The position numbers and the translations under genes were made by a program. 64,000 bases of DNA from Geosiphon pyriformis (taxonomy: Eukaryota; Glomeromycota; Glomeromycetes; Archaeosporales; Geosiphonaceae). Location of the stretch: the NCBI GenBank assembly GCA_016748015.1, contig JAAOMT010000134.1:994451-1058450 (forward strand), given 5' to 3'. Of the stretch, positions 34,205-47,993 are shown in pieces. A model generated the notes under the pieces. It saw only the letters and a list, made by a program, of their open reading frames with translations. It did not search any database and had not been told where the DNA came from. The first letter of the stretch is position 1. Each line of letters begins with the position of its first letter.

Positions 34205-37013
34205 ATGAATGCCGAAGTAGAAGGAGATGACTCACTTTACCCAATTGCCGTACTTCTGGACGAGTTGAGAGCTGACGATGTCAACTTTCGACTCAATGCG
34301 ATTAGACGCCTTTCTACAATTGCTTTAGCTCTTGGAGTTCAAAGAACGCGTGTTGAACTCATACCCTTCCTTGATGGTAAGTACCGGGGACACTCATCAC
34401 CCACTTAAACCCTTTTTCACGTTGGTAAGAATTTCAAAGGCTTCCCCGAGACAAAACTCCTTTTTCGAGAGCTATTGATTTTTATTTTAAGAGGAGAAAT
34501 CATGTCAATTTACAAATTTGGTTCTTAGAAAAAGATGAAATGACGAAATTGAACTCTTCAAAACTTATGCTTTCATGTATTATGAAGCAATCAATTAACA
34601 ACTTTGAATTACTATCCTATTCGATGACAGTCAATTAATTCCTTCTCAATTACAGAATCTATTGATGATGAAGATGAAGTTCTTCTTGCTTTGGCGGAAG
34701 AGTTAGGTAGTTTTGTAGAATATGTTGGCGGGAAAGACTTTGGGCACGTTATTTTGAATCCACTCGAGAATTTAGCTGCCGTTGAGGAGACATTGGTGCG
34801 AGAAAAGGTATGGATTAAGGACAATTTCCATTTTTAGTAAGCCACACGATAATCAAGACACAGTATTATAGGCCGTCGAATCCTTGACAAAAATTGCTGA
34901 AGTCCTTTCCCAACAACAAATTGAAGAGTATTATATACCTCTTCTCAAGCGTTTAAGTGTTGGTGATTGGTTCACTAGTCGTACAAGTGCATGTGGTTTA
35001 TTTGCAGCTGGCTATGAAATGGCAACACCAGCCACCCAGGAAGAATTGCGGAATATCTTTAAAAAATTGGCTCAAGACGATACACCGATGGTGCGAAGGG
35101 CTGCCGCTTCAAATTTAGGGGTATGGGTATAATCAATCATTGATAATTCCGAAGCTTTCATTTGTGCCTTTTAATGCATTGATTGATTTCTAAAATATCA
35201 TAATTTATTGCTATATTTTTGCCGGGAAAGAAATTCGCAAAAAAAATTCCAAAAGATATAGTGATTGCCGATATTATTCCCGTTTTCAGTAAACTCGCTC
35301 AAGATGAGCAAGATTCAGTGCGATTATTAACCGTCGAGGATTTGGTAGCTATTGCTGAAATTTTAACTAAAGAAGAAAGCAAATCGTATCTTCTACATAC
35401 TTTAAGGAGTATGGTGTCAGACAAGAGTTGGAGAGTTCGATACATGATTGCTGAAAATTTCGTGAAGGTTTGTTGATTAACTAAATCTTACGTATGCTTT
35501 GTAAAATTAGTATTGCACACAGATAATTAAAAGAATTTCAGATAGCGAAAGCTGTCGGAGAGGAAGTAACGCGGGATGATTTGGTTCGTGCTTTCGTTCA
35601 TTTGTTGAAAGATAATGAAGCCGAAGTCCGGACTGCTGCTTCGGGTCAAGTTCCAGGTATTTTCATAAATTTATTTAGTCGTTTTTATGAGAATTATTTA
35701 ATTTAAATCTGAAATTTCTGCATTCATTAATCATGCAGGGTTTGCGCAATATGTTGATAAGCAAACTATTCTCGCGCACATTTTGCCATGTGTAAAAGAT
35801 TTAGTTACTGATACTTCTCAGCATGTCCGAGCAAGTTTGGCCAACCAAATAAGCGGGCTAGCCCCAATTTTAGGCAAAGAAGCGTATGTGATGTCGTGAT
35901 CATATATTCCATCAATAGTTTGTTTCTTACTTTCTAAATCAATGATTTGTACAACATATTAGTACAACGGAACATCTGTTGCCCTTGTTCCTACAGTTGT
36001 TGAAAGATGAATTTCCTGATGTGAGATTGAATATTATCTCTAAACTTGAACAAGTTAATGAGGGTAATAATTTTTATATTATCTTTGTGAATGTTCCATT
36101 CTTATTCTCATATCAACCGCAATTTTTTAGTCATCGGAATTGAGCTCTTATCACAAAATCTTTTACCTGCCATCGTTGAGCTTGCAGAAGATAAACAATG
36201 GCGCGTTCGTCTTGCCATTATTGACTATATTCCACTTCTAGCCAGTCAATTGGGGGTTGCCTTCTTTGACGAAAAACTTGGAAATCTCTGCATGTCCTGG
36301 TTGGGAGATCCTGTATTTTCTATCCGTGAGGCCGCTACAGTTAATTTAAAAAAATTGACAGAGGTTTTTGGCGTTGAGTGGGCAAAGACAACGATTATAC
36401 CCAAAGTCTTGGCCATGGGAAATCATCCAAATTATTTGTATAGGATGACAACGATTTTCGCAATCACGGTAACTATGGATTCTTTCCCAATATGTGAGAT
36501 TGTTTAAAGAATTGATAATCGTGCTAACAAATGATCTTTTTAATAGACGATGGCACCTGCTGTTACCCCAGAAGTCATCCGAGATTATATTCTTCCTACA
36601 GTGAATAACCTTGTATCCGATCCCATCCCAAATATTCGTTTTAATGTCGCCAAATCGTATGAGGTCTTAATACCAGTGTTGAAGCAAAGCCCAGAAACAG
36701 TTGTGCTACTAGAAACACAAGTAAAACCTGCTTTAGAAAAGTTTCGGGAGGATTCAGACGCCGATGTTAAATATTTCGCTGAGAAGGCACTACTTGCAGG
36801 TGGGTGAATTAAGATTAACATGTTTCATATCCATACATTTTGACTTTACTTAGGAACTTCCCATTTGTATCCTACTCATTTTACAACCAAATAAAAAAAT
36901 GTAATTAGTTCAATAGCACATTATAAGATTTTTCTAGTTTGTCGAATTTGTTTTCAATCATTTGATACTTTTTTTTTATTCTTTGGGTCACTACAGGTTA
37001 TCAACAACAATAG
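34205..37013 (+). CDS. TPD3: PP2A scaffold subunit A (PR65)
   Basis: Ten exons (34205-34376, 34656-34807, 34872-35120, 35231-35467, 35542-35656, 35739-35883, 35963-36063, 36131-36468, 36547-36799, 36997-37013) give 592 codons, close to the usual length of PR65 proteins. The product is a tandem array of HEAT repeats from end to end, with the characteristic blocks [36 protein letters not shown] and D-A-D-V-K-Y-F-A. It holds the PP2A catalytic subunit and exchangeable B subunits together in the cytoplasm and nucleus. The last exon codes only Gly-Tyr-Gln-Gln-Gln before the stop. Codon use and CpG content are normal, in sharp contrast to the transposons starting about 2 kb downstream. Confidence 0.95.
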
Positions 37014-39120
37014 GCTTCAGCAGGCAAGAAGAAAATGTTAGTAAATTATAAAGGAGCGTCGCCGCGTGTTTTTCGTATTTTTATTTGAATTTTGTATAGA
37101 AAAACCCTACGAAAAACTAGATTTGGCGCGCGTACATTCCATTCTTTGTGTTTAATTTGATCCGGACAATTTTCTCCTGGTGTAATAACAATATTGTCGT
37201 GGAGGTTGTGCGTTGTTCAAGTTGGATTCCCTATAGAGATTTCTATGAATGAAAAATATTGGTGAGTATGGTTGGGCTTGTATCCATCGATATCTTGATT
37301 TTTAGAATTGTGGATGGGAACATTTGGCCACATTAGAGGTCGGAATGGTCTGTTTTTGGACCTGCTCATTTCAAATAAAGATTTTTCTGAATGTTTTGAA
37401 GGGGGCTTCATTTCAATTTAGAATATTATCCAAAATCGGGTTTAATATTCAATTTAATTTTGTTCATACGTATTGTAAATATTAATAAAGAATGAAATCA
37501 TAAATATCACATTATTAAAGGCCTAAATATTTAACATATAAATGTTATTAATTATAAAATATAAATTTAATTATTAAAAAAAAATTTTTATATAGTTTTT
37601 GTTTACCAAAAAATTTCATCTAAGCAACAATATGGTTTAATTACTATTTATTCAGCACCATATAAGATATTATAAATGTAGTTGATGTATTTTTTACACA
37701 TAATCAGTTTGTTAAAAACATAAGTTAATTAAAAACTAAAAAACAAAACAATAAATTAAATTCTTCTTAAAACAAATTTACTTATTTAAAATTAAGCAGT
37801 TTTTTAAAAAGTATTTACAACAGTCTTTTTTATTATTATTTATATTATTATATTATTAAATATATATTTCAAGATTTTTTTTAACTTTTGCATAAATTGA
37901 TTAAAAATTTATTCTTATTAATTAAAAAATAATTAAATAAAGTAACTTTTGTATTTAACTTAAAAAAACCAATTTAAGTTTAAATTTTGTATTAAATACA
38001 ATAAAACAAAATATAACAAATTTATACATATAAAATAAATTTAATAAATTAATTTATAATAATTTTAAACATAATAAATAACTTAAAAACAGACTTTAAC
38101 AAACCAAAAAAAATGATTTTATAAACCAAACCAAATAATTTATATTTTGTTATTTGTAATAATATTAATATTTAAAAAAATTTTATTAAACATAAATTTT
38201 AAGTTTTTAAAATAAATAATAATATATTATTATAAAATAATTTACTTGCTAAAAAAATTTAAACTAATAATTAAGTTTTTAAGCAGTAAAAATTTATATA
38301 GTATTAATTTAATATTAATATATAATTTTTATTTTTATAATATGTATAATTTAAGTAATTTTACTGTAATTTATAAGAATTTAAAAAATACAAATTTAAT
38401 TATTATTAATAAGTTTTTAAAAAAATTTGGTATATATAATATTGTTTATAATATTTTGGTTTTTTTGCAGATTTAAATTTAAAAATTAATGTTAAAATAA
38501 ATAATTTTGGTTTTATTAACAATAATTAAATTATAAACAATTATATTAACTTAAAATATATTTTAATTATAAGCAATATATTAATAAGTTTAAATAGTTA
38601 GATAACTTTAAATATATATATATATTAAATTAGATTTAATATTATTAAATAAAAAATAATACATAATAAATATAATTAATAATAAAACTTAATATTATCT
38701 AACTTAAAATTAAAGATTATTTTGGTGTTTTTAAAAACAAATATGCTGATAAATTTATTATTTTTAACTTAATTGCTTTAAAAAATTTTTGTTAAAACTA
38801 ATAATACAATAATTTTTAAATTTTATTTAAAAATATTTGTTAAATTTATTAAAAAATTGGTTTTAATATTAATATTATTAATAAAATTATAATAAAAAAT
38901 ATAGATTAAATTTATATTTTTTTGGTATAATATTCTAATTAACATATAATTTTAAGTTTATAAATAAGTTTTTATTAATTTGTATATATTTTTTTATTAT
39001 TATTTTATAAGTGCAGTTTAATTATTATTTAATATATAGAAACAAATTAAATATATTAAACTAAATATGACTTATGTGCTTACTATATATAACTAGTTAT
39101 TCAAGTCAATCAAAACCATA
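37014..39120. other. 3' flank then AT-rich desert
   Basis: To about 37450 it is moderate in composition and probably includes the PP2A 3' UTR. Beyond that it is nearly pure A/T, with a segment near 37975-38010 related to one at about 4565-4600. No gene or ordered repeat is supported. Confidence 0.55.
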
Positions 39121-42100
39121 CTATACACTCATATTAACTCTTAATTTATTATCTAAACTTGAAAAAAATAAACAAATTTTGCATAATTTAAAATTAATAG
39201 TAAATAATTCAATAATCTCAAATATATGAATTATTTTAGATAAAAAAAATTCAGACAGATTATTGTATGTCTTAGACAGAATTTCTGTGTCTTTTACTAA
39301 ACCATTTTTTTTTATATTAACCTTATATTTAAAACTAAAATTCATAATCTACTATAATATGCATTAGTCAAATATTGAATAAAATTAACCATTATTATCA
39401 TAATATTTTTTTTATTCTTAATCCTAGAAACAGCTTTGCTAATCCAATTCTTGAAAACAAACTCTTTACATAAAATTTTATAAATGTTAACATCTAATAT
39501 CTTTAATAAAAGAGTACACAATATTAAAAAAGTTAGTAAAAAACAAGATTTTATCAAGAAAAGCCACAATTTGGCATAATTTAACAAACTTTCAGAATGT
39601 GTTAAAGTGTTTTTTGAACAGATAAAAACATGATCAAATAGTTTAACATTACTATAAAACAAACACAATATATCTGAATACTTTATGTCATAAAGTCTTT
39701 TTTTAATTATAGTTGGCAATTTGTTATAAACTGTTTTTATTAAATATGTGTAGAAAATTATTGAAAATCTGCTAGTGTAATCAGAAAACATATGAAAATC
39801 AGAGTGCTATACTGAAGCAATACAGTGCCAATCAATAGTCTAAATAAAAGAGTTTTGTAAAATTCTCATATCTGAATCCACCTTTTATTAAGCATAATTA
39901 ATTATCTAATATATATTGTGAACAAAATATTAAGCATTGTCCAAAACAATTGATCCATCTACCAAAATAAATTTTTTATATATATCAGTAAGTAAAAAAA
40001 TACAGAACTGTATCATAATACTTGTAAAACTATCAGCTTTATCATTGTCAACATTTTCTAAATGGTTTTTGATTTTTATCTACTTAACAAAAATATTTTT
40101 AAATCTAATTAAATTAGCCACATAATATCTTTTAATTTAGTATTTATTTCGGAAATCAGATACAAATAACATAAACTTTAATATATATGCATTTATGGCA
40201 GCTTGGCTGTTTGTATATAAAACCATTAAGCATAATAAGAAGACATATTCTAAAGCTAAAGTGATAGTTTGCAATTTCAATAATGTTGATAATAACAAAT
40301 TAAAAACTTTTATACCAAAATCTACTTCAATCTTAGAAAAATACACTGCTGTTCTACTTGCCACATTAATAGTATCTAAATTGTACAGAAAATTATTAGT
40401 GTAAACATCAACTTCTCTTGCCTAAAGTTTATATAAATACTCTCAAACATCCAAGAATTTACTCAAGCTATAAAATTCCAAACTGTTAAGATTAAAGCTG
40501 TATTTAATAAAATTAACAGAAGAGTTGTTTATATAATTAGCAGTTTTCACAAATTATATTGACATAGAGCTTTTTGAACTCAGTTTTTTTTAATAATAAA
40601 AGGTCTTCTAATTCATAATAGAACCATGTTTGTTCAATAATTTATTATTACAACCAATGCCAAAATGTTTTAAAGAGTAAATTACATTAAAGTAACATAA
40701 ACCACCCAAAATTTTTAACATAGAAAAGCAATCAAAGAATCAGAATACACAAGATAACTCATTTGCCAAAGAAATATTATTATCCAAAAAAAATTTTATT
40801 ATGCCTGTCAGAAAATTGTTTATGAGATAGACTTTCAATTTAACAGAAAATTGTAATAGATTTTTTGGTATTCAGTTTATAATTTGCAAATCCAGAAATT
40901 GATACACAAATAGACTACTAAGAATTTCTGTTATATTAGAGAACCAAATTAATAAAACTATCTTGTCTTCAGCCTAGAGCTGTTTAAATAATTTAAGCCT
41001 ATTGTTACCCAAGTAGAAAAACTGATCCAAAGTTATGAAAAAACGTGACCAAAACGTAACATAACACAGAATATCATGCAATAATGTTGGATAACATGTT
41101 ATAACTTAGAATAACATAGGATAACACAAAATAACATGTAATAACACCAAATAACATATTATAACATAAGATAACTAGTAATAACATAAAAAAACAAAGC
41201 AATTACAAAAATAGCAAAGCAATAGTTAGCAATAACAGAACAATCAGAAGTAATTTTGTAAAACAAAAAGAATGTATAAAATGAGTAGCTGTAAAAGTTA
41301 GAAAGACATCCAGAGAGAAAATTAGACTTTTAGAAATTAATTAAACTCTTAGAGTCAATTAGACTTACAAGTCATAATTATTAAATACTCTTCCTTTCAA
41401 AAATAATTGCTATCAACCAAAATAGAATTATATCAATAAAATATCCCTTTAATTCTTCAAATCCATGTTATTATTCATTACTTAATCTGCTGGCACAATA
41501 ACTCTTGATCACAGCTATTGACAGGACACTTATTTCTTATTTTTATTTTCTTTATTTTCTTTATTTTCTTTTATTTTCTTTTTTTTTCTTTTTTTTTTTT
41601 TTTTTCTTTTGGAATGGCAACATAAAAAAATTGACTGTTTGGAAATAGACTTCATAATAGCCTGGTAAAAGAGGGAGGCTCCCCCTAGATTTTGGATATT
41701 AACATTATCTTGATAGCTTACCAGAAAGGCAAAAAGACAATACCAGACCCTAATGACTGTGCTTGTTAGCTCGGAGAAGAAAGCTTACATTTACAGAAAA
41801 TGTTGCAATTGACAAAAAACAAACTCTGTGCCTTATAACCAAAGAACTCAACAGGTAAATTTACATCCAGAAATAGATCTTTAGAGACTGATAACCAAGA
41901 TTAAGCCAACAGAATTATGTGGAAGATGCATCCCCAATAATTGAGAGCACCAAATGTTATTAGTTCCATTACTTACAAAATTTACCTGTAACACCATAAA
42001 ATAATAGATAATACAAAGTCTTACTGAAAAAATCTTTTGGCAAATTAGCTTTTGACTTAAGCTTTTTCTTAATCATAACATCACACTTTTAACATACACT

Positions 42101-44790
42101 CTTAGACACAAAACCAAATTGCATTTAATAATTAATAATAGACTGCAAAATTACTAAAACTAAATAGAAAAATTGCTTATCTAATAGAGCTTTTTTGAAG
42201 ATTATGTTTGAGAAAAACCTGATATCTAAATATGTTTTAATAAAATTTGGCTTAAATATATTTTCTGTTGACAAAAAAATTTCTAGATATTTGTAAAATT
42301 TTCTATGCTTGGTAATAGAAATAAATTGGCTATCAATGTATAATAAAGCAGATACAACTCTCTAATTAATAGAAATTACAATTATCTTTTCATTATTGAT
42401 ATAAATGTTATTAATCTTAAAAAACTAATTAGCTAAATCCAAAATATATTGTGTTGAAGTCTAATTATTCTTTATTTAAATTGTATTATTCATAAAAGCA
42501 CCAGCTGCAAAAAAAAAGTTTTCTCTCTACTGACTTTTATTCTGTTTGTCTTAACCACAAAATTAATATTAATTCAATATTTACACAAATGTTTTTAATG
42601 TTTTATTTTACATAATAGGGAATCATAAAAAATTTTCCAAAAAAATGATAAGAAGATTTTACTCTGATCTAATTTATTGTGTATTTTATAACTACTTAAA
42701 AGACCAAAATCTGTCATAACTTTGTTGATCCTGTTTTTATATATGTTTCCAAAAAAGTTAATAAACCTGTTACATATTCTAATCTGCTTTAAACTAACTT
42801 CTAAATGATATTACTTAATTGAGTTATAAGCTTTATATATGTTCTATAAAACCAGTCAGAGCTCTCATCCCTTTTTCAAAGCATTTTTTACAATAGAACC
42901 AACAGCAAATATTGGGAATTAAGTTGAAATACTTTTTAAGATTAATAAATTGTTATCATAAAAAACATTGAACTTGTTACAGACAGATAAGATACAATCT
43001 GATAGAATTTTAAACAAAATTTTTTTGACAGTTTTAATTAACACAATAAATTATGTATTAATTAAAACTCTATTCCAATCATATGGCTTGGAAATCATTA
43101 AAATTCACATATTTTTTTTGAGAATAAGAACATCTTTAAGCATTAAACAAGCATTTAACAAGACCAAGAAACAGTTTACTATCACATTGTTGTAATGTTT
43201 CCAAAGTTTATTAGTTATGTCAAATAAATCAACAGTTTTGTTATTAGGCAAACTACTAATTACTAAGATCAAATTTACTTTGTTGATAACATTTATTATA
43301 TCAAAAAAAACGTTTTTATTTATGTATGTCAAAGATACATATTAACAAGCCCATAAATCAGACAGAACTAAAAAAATTTCATGATTTTTTGTCTAATATT
43401 TTATAATTTTATTAATCTTTTGTTTTATTTTATTTGGCTTCAGAACCAACTCCTTTTTAATTACCAGATAATTTAGAACCACATTTTGAAATAGCTGCTT
43501 TAAAACATTTCTGATTATGCTGTTTTTATTAAAACTGAAATTTTCTATTCTTTTATCAATTGTACTTTTAATATTAACTGCTTTTTTAGTATTAAATTTT
43601 TGATACTTAGATTTCTGATATCTTTTTTTAAATCTTAACAAATACAAAAAGACTTTTTTATTCTTAGTTCTACATTTAATTAGAGAAAACAAACCACTTA
43701 AACTATTAGTATCTAATTTTGACCAATTTGTTTAAGGTAATCAAACTTAGTAACATTCTTGGAAGTGAAGATTTTAGCCATTCTTAAAACCAGAATTTCC
43801 AGTTTATAGTACTTAAAAAACTGATTGTTCTTAAAATTATTGAAATCCTTAAATCAATTCTTAGAAAATATTTTGTTTGCTAATCCAATAATAACCAATT
43901 TTATAAAATCTCATATTGTATCCAAATTATTCTTTTTTTTGTACTCTAAAATTCATAATATAATTAAAACATTTTAACTAATAAATATTTCTTAAACTAA
44001 GTCTATTTTAATGGATTAGCATTCTTAAAACCAAACTTCTATCAATTTTTATTGACATGTTTTTAAATAATATTTAAATTTGCATTCAAAAGATTGCCTA
44101 AACCAAATGAAATCACAACAGCCAAATGATTAGTATCAAAAAAATCAGAAACATTACTAATCTCTTATTTGACTACTGTTATCAAAAAATGTTTACTAAC
44201 CAAAATATAATTAATAGTTTTTTTAATGTTTTTTGAATTATCTTATATTAAAAGCTTACTTACTTTAATATCTAATATAGAATTATATAAACTCAAATCA
44301 AAACATTTTTTTAAGTTCACATATTGCTTTGTTCTATCTTCATTAAAGTTATTTTCTAAAACCACATAAGAACTTATGTTGATTGTTCTGGTAATACATG
44401 AATTTACCTTATTAGCTTGATTAAATTGTATTTTAGCAGAAGTATTTACATAAAGATTCAAAATAGTTACTAAAACTTTCTTGTTAAATAATAATCAAAA
44501 TAAAAAAAAATGATTAAAGATTTTAGAGATTTTATACATGTGTTGACAAGAAATTTATTCATTACTATTGCCATTTCTAAACCCAAATAACTAGTGTTCA
44601 AACCAGATACAAACATTCTCAAATTTACAAATCTGTTCTTAATTTAAGATTTGATTTGTTTTTTTAATTTCATTTCAGTTACAATAAAAATCAAATTGCC
44701 AAATTTTCTATACCACCTAATAATGTTTTTTTGTTTTGTCAAATTGTTTATGTCTTTAATATTACACATAGCAATTTTTTAAACAAAATT
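39121..44790 (-). pseudogene. Decayed LINE ORF2 (endonuclease-RT-RNase H)
   Basis: Reading from about 44790 downward, the domain order of a LINE ORF2 is recognisable. First comes an endonuclease part (N-x-F-N-E-D near 44370). Then a pre-RT region (S-T-I-D-K-R-I-E-N-F, about 43560) and an RT with N-K-L-W-K-H (about 43210). The RT active site F-M-N-N lies at 42485-42496 (normally F-x-D-D). An RNase H domain follows with Y-T-N-S-Q-A-A (about 40210), then a C-terminal region (K-K-R-L-Y-D, about 39690). It is interrupted by a solo LTR at 41003-41993; joining the two sides restores the reading F-Y-G-L-K across the insertion. Stops and frameshifts are everywhere and CpG is almost gone. It belongs to the same family as 1-1843. 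Confidence 0.75.
41003..41993 (-). mobile_element. Solo LTR, family B, inside LINE ORF2
   Basis: It begins TGTTACCC and ends CCTGTAACA. In reverse orientation it shares scattered stretches with 47068-47993 and 52342-53220: the terminal region, the block of repeated ATAACATAnnATAAC words, and the AACTCTTGATCA-type segment. The flanks read CTAT (40999-41002) and CCAT (41994-41997), a 4-bp target duplication with one C/T transition. It has diverged most of the three copies. Confidence 0.65.
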
Positions 44791-45887
44791 AGTTATTAAA
44801 ATAAAAAAGTTTTAAAACCAAACCAAATTTGTTTATCTTGACCAAAAGACCTAAAACTATATCTAAAAAACACTTCAAACTGTTTTCTAACATATAAATT
44901 ACTAAAAAGTCTAAAGATGTTACTTATACTACAATTTTACTACTAGTAGTCAAACTTGAAGTCTTATTTGTATATTTATATTATAAAAATAATTTATAAA
45001 CTATTATAATTAAAAAATAATTATATAATAAATTATATTTAGTATTTTATAAAAAAATTATAAAAAAAAATTTTTTTAATCATGTATTTATATATAAAAT
45101 AGATGTAAAAATATATAAAAATATGCTAAATACTTATATTATTCTTTAAAAATTTATAACTAATATTTATATTTTATTATTATTAGTATTATAAATATTA
45201 AATTTTAATATAATTAATAATAAATTATATATAATTTTTTGTAAAAATATAGTTTTTAAAAAATAATATTATAAAGCATATTTGGTTTTAATAATATTAA
45301 AATTATTATTTCTAAACTAATTAAGTTTATGTATAGTTTAATTATTAAATATTAAAATAAAGTTTAATTAGATAAAATTAAATATTTAATATAAATAAGA
45401 AAAAATTTAATTAGTAATAATAATTTTGTATTGTTTTTTGTTTATAATATATTAATAATTTTGTTAAATAACATAATATAAATATTTAAAATTGTTAAAA
45501 TATTTAAGATATTTTTTATATTATATAAATTTTATTGTTTTATTTGTTTTTTGGTTTAGATATAATATTATAATTGAAATAAATATATAATATAGTTTTA
45601 TTTAACTTAAATACATATAAAAAATATAAATTATATTTAATTTAAAATACTTATTATTATATTGTCTTAAATAATAATTAAATTTTACTTATTAATATAA
45701 AAAATATTTTACAAAAAACAATAATAACAAAAATAAAAAATAAAATTTAATAAATTTAATTTAATAATAATATTAAAGGGAAACTTTTTTTTTGTTAATT
45801 ACTTAGTTATAATAAGAGCATAGAACTGCCAAAAAAATGGCTTTTTTTATTCTTTTTTTTTCTTTTTACTTTTAGTTATTTTTCAAT
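44791..45887. other. AT-rich spacer between two LINE fragments
   Basis: Almost pure A/T from about 44970 to 45780. It lies between the 5' side of a minus-strand LINE ORF2 and the start of a plus-strand LINE ORF1. No feature seen. Confidence 0.55.
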
Positions 45888-47067
45888 ATGCCTATTTTTG
45901 TTGATATAAAACCAGTAGGCTTTTCTGTTGGTAACTTTAATTCTGATTTGGCTGGATTGAAAATCCAGTTTGGCACTAAAAAGAAAGTATGCATTGAGAG
46001 TGTTTACTTTTGTGGTCTCTTGTACAAAAAGCCAAAAAAATCTGATGTTTCTGGTAATATGGTGGAATTGTCAGCTGGTCTTTTATTTGTTAATATGTTA
46101 CAAACTGATAAAAATGGATACAAAAAATCTTGGAGTAATAAGGTAGACAATAAGAAAGTCAGTGTTAATAAAGTATTAAATGTTAAAAACATAAGAAACA
46201 CAATTGCAAAGAAAATAAATTATGTGAATTTTAATACTTCTAAAACAGATGACATAATAGATAATACAATTTTAAGAAAAATATGAACAAAGACATATGT
46301 TTTAAGACAACTGCTAAGTGTGTTTTCCTTTAAAGTTTAAGTAACAATAATAATGCTGAATTGGTGCTTCCAGCATTTAAGTTTATTAATTCCAAAAATT
46401 ACTATTAACTGAGTTGTAAAACAAGAATATTAGGAATTTTGGTTTGATAAAGTTTTTTGCACTAAATATTAAACTTTCTGCAGTGTTTGGCAAAATCTCT
46501 AAAGATAAGTTTTTGTTTATTAAAAAAAAATTTTATTATGTTAATGGTTTGGAAAGGCATTAACTTCCTCTAAATTTTCAGATATTATTAAATCTATCTT
46601 TACTTTTGAATTAAGCTTAAATAAAGCTAAGAAATTAACTGTCAGTAAGAAAATTTTAGTAAATAATAAAGTTAAAAGAACAAACAATTGTACAGATTGA
46701 AAAGTAATTGTTAAGAAGATCCTAATAAATTTTTCCAAATTGGTAGTGAAATTAGTTTTCTTCAAATTTGATAAGATAGTTGTAATTAAAATACAGTTAA
46801 TTGGTTTTTAACAAAAAGTCTTAGTAGAGTTTAAGTTATTAGATATTGTTGGTTTGATTGCTTTCAAATAATCAATTCTTATGGAAAAAAATTCAGTACA
46901 TGTGGTTTTGGTTGTTGATGATAAATAATTATAAATATCTAAAGATCTTTATTAGACTTTGTTATATACTTTGTCAATTGGTATTACTGTTCATAATTTT
47001 TCTGGTTTGTTAGAATTGTATAATAGAAAAACTTGTTTCATTGATTGTAATCTAAGTTTATATGTAT
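45888..47067 (+). pseudogene. Decayed LINE ORF1 fragment
   Basis: An open frame (45888-46286, starting M-P-I-F-V-D-I-K-P-V-G-F-S) and broken frames after it resemble the ORF1 nucleic-acid-binding protein of the same LINE group: first a Lys/Ser-rich section with Y-K-K-P-K-K, later H-N-F-S-G-L-L-E-L-Y-N-R-K-T-C-F-I near 46990-47040. The similarity stops exactly where the LTR at 47068 begins and I could not find its continuation beyond the LTR. It is probably a different copy from the minus-strand ORF2. Identification is by pattern only. Confidence 0.5.
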
Positions 47068-47993
47068 TGTTACAGGTAATTATTTGGAGTCTTGAAACAA
47101 ATAACAAACCTGTAACTTGGTGCTCAATAGCTGATATAATGATGTTGGTATCTGAAAGTTTTGGTTGTTTGAAAATTTAGGTTGAGTCTTTTATATAATA
47201 AACAGAAATTCCTGTGTTATTTTATCTGTAGCTTCTTGGAATCACAATTCTGTCAATTTCTTTCTCAGCTTAATGGCCAGTAATCTTCTGGTAAACAATC
47301 CATAATTTTTATGTATTCTACCCACTTACAGGAGTCTTTTACCAAGCAACTCTTGACATTAATAACTTAGTACTTAATCTTTTAATCAATTAGTCAACAA
47401 CAAAAAATAACAAAATAAAATAAAATAAAATAAAATAAAATAAAATAAAATAAAATAAAATAAAATAAAATAAAAAAATAAGCCAAGGCAATAAATATTA
47501 GTATCCTGTCAATAACCATGATCAAGAGCTATTGTTTTAGTGTAGTTAAGTATCAATTACTATCAACATTTAGAGTTGATAGTGAGCAATTGGATTTAAG
47601 ATGCTGAATAAATATATTTATTGATATTTTGGAATGATATATTTCTAACTAGAAATAATAACTAATGAATTTTTGTCTGGAGATTCTTTTTTTTTTGCTT
47701 CTACTGTTACTGCTATATATACATATTTTCTAGTTTTACAGGATTGTTTTGGATTGTCTGTTCATACTAGCTATTACTTTGTTTTCTTATATTATAACTA
47801 ATTATCCTATATTATAACATGTTATCAAATATTATTACATATTATTCTGTATTATTCTGTATTATAACATATTATTTTATGTTATAATATATTATCCAAT
47901 GTTATTGTATATTATTCTGTCTCTCTTCATGTTTCATCATGTTTTTTAGGTCATGTTTTTTTTTTCTGATAGGCTTTCTTTTTTCAAGTAATA
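47068..47993 (+). mobile_element. Solo LTR, family B (copy 2)
   Basis: It starts TGTTACAGGTAATTATTTGG and follows the order of 52342-53220 in the same orientation: GTAACTTGGTGCTCA, GTTTTGGTTGAGTC, TGGCCAGTAATCT, AAGCCAAGNCAATA and CATGATCAAGAGCTATTG. An (AAAAT)n run occupies about 47414-47474. The end near 47993 (CAAGTAATA) is decayed and no clean target duplication was found. Confidence 0.75.

Noticed and set aside
42968-43195. Plus-strand ORF in the LINE region
   Set aside because: It is an antisense shadow; the minus strand gives recognisable LINE RT sequence.
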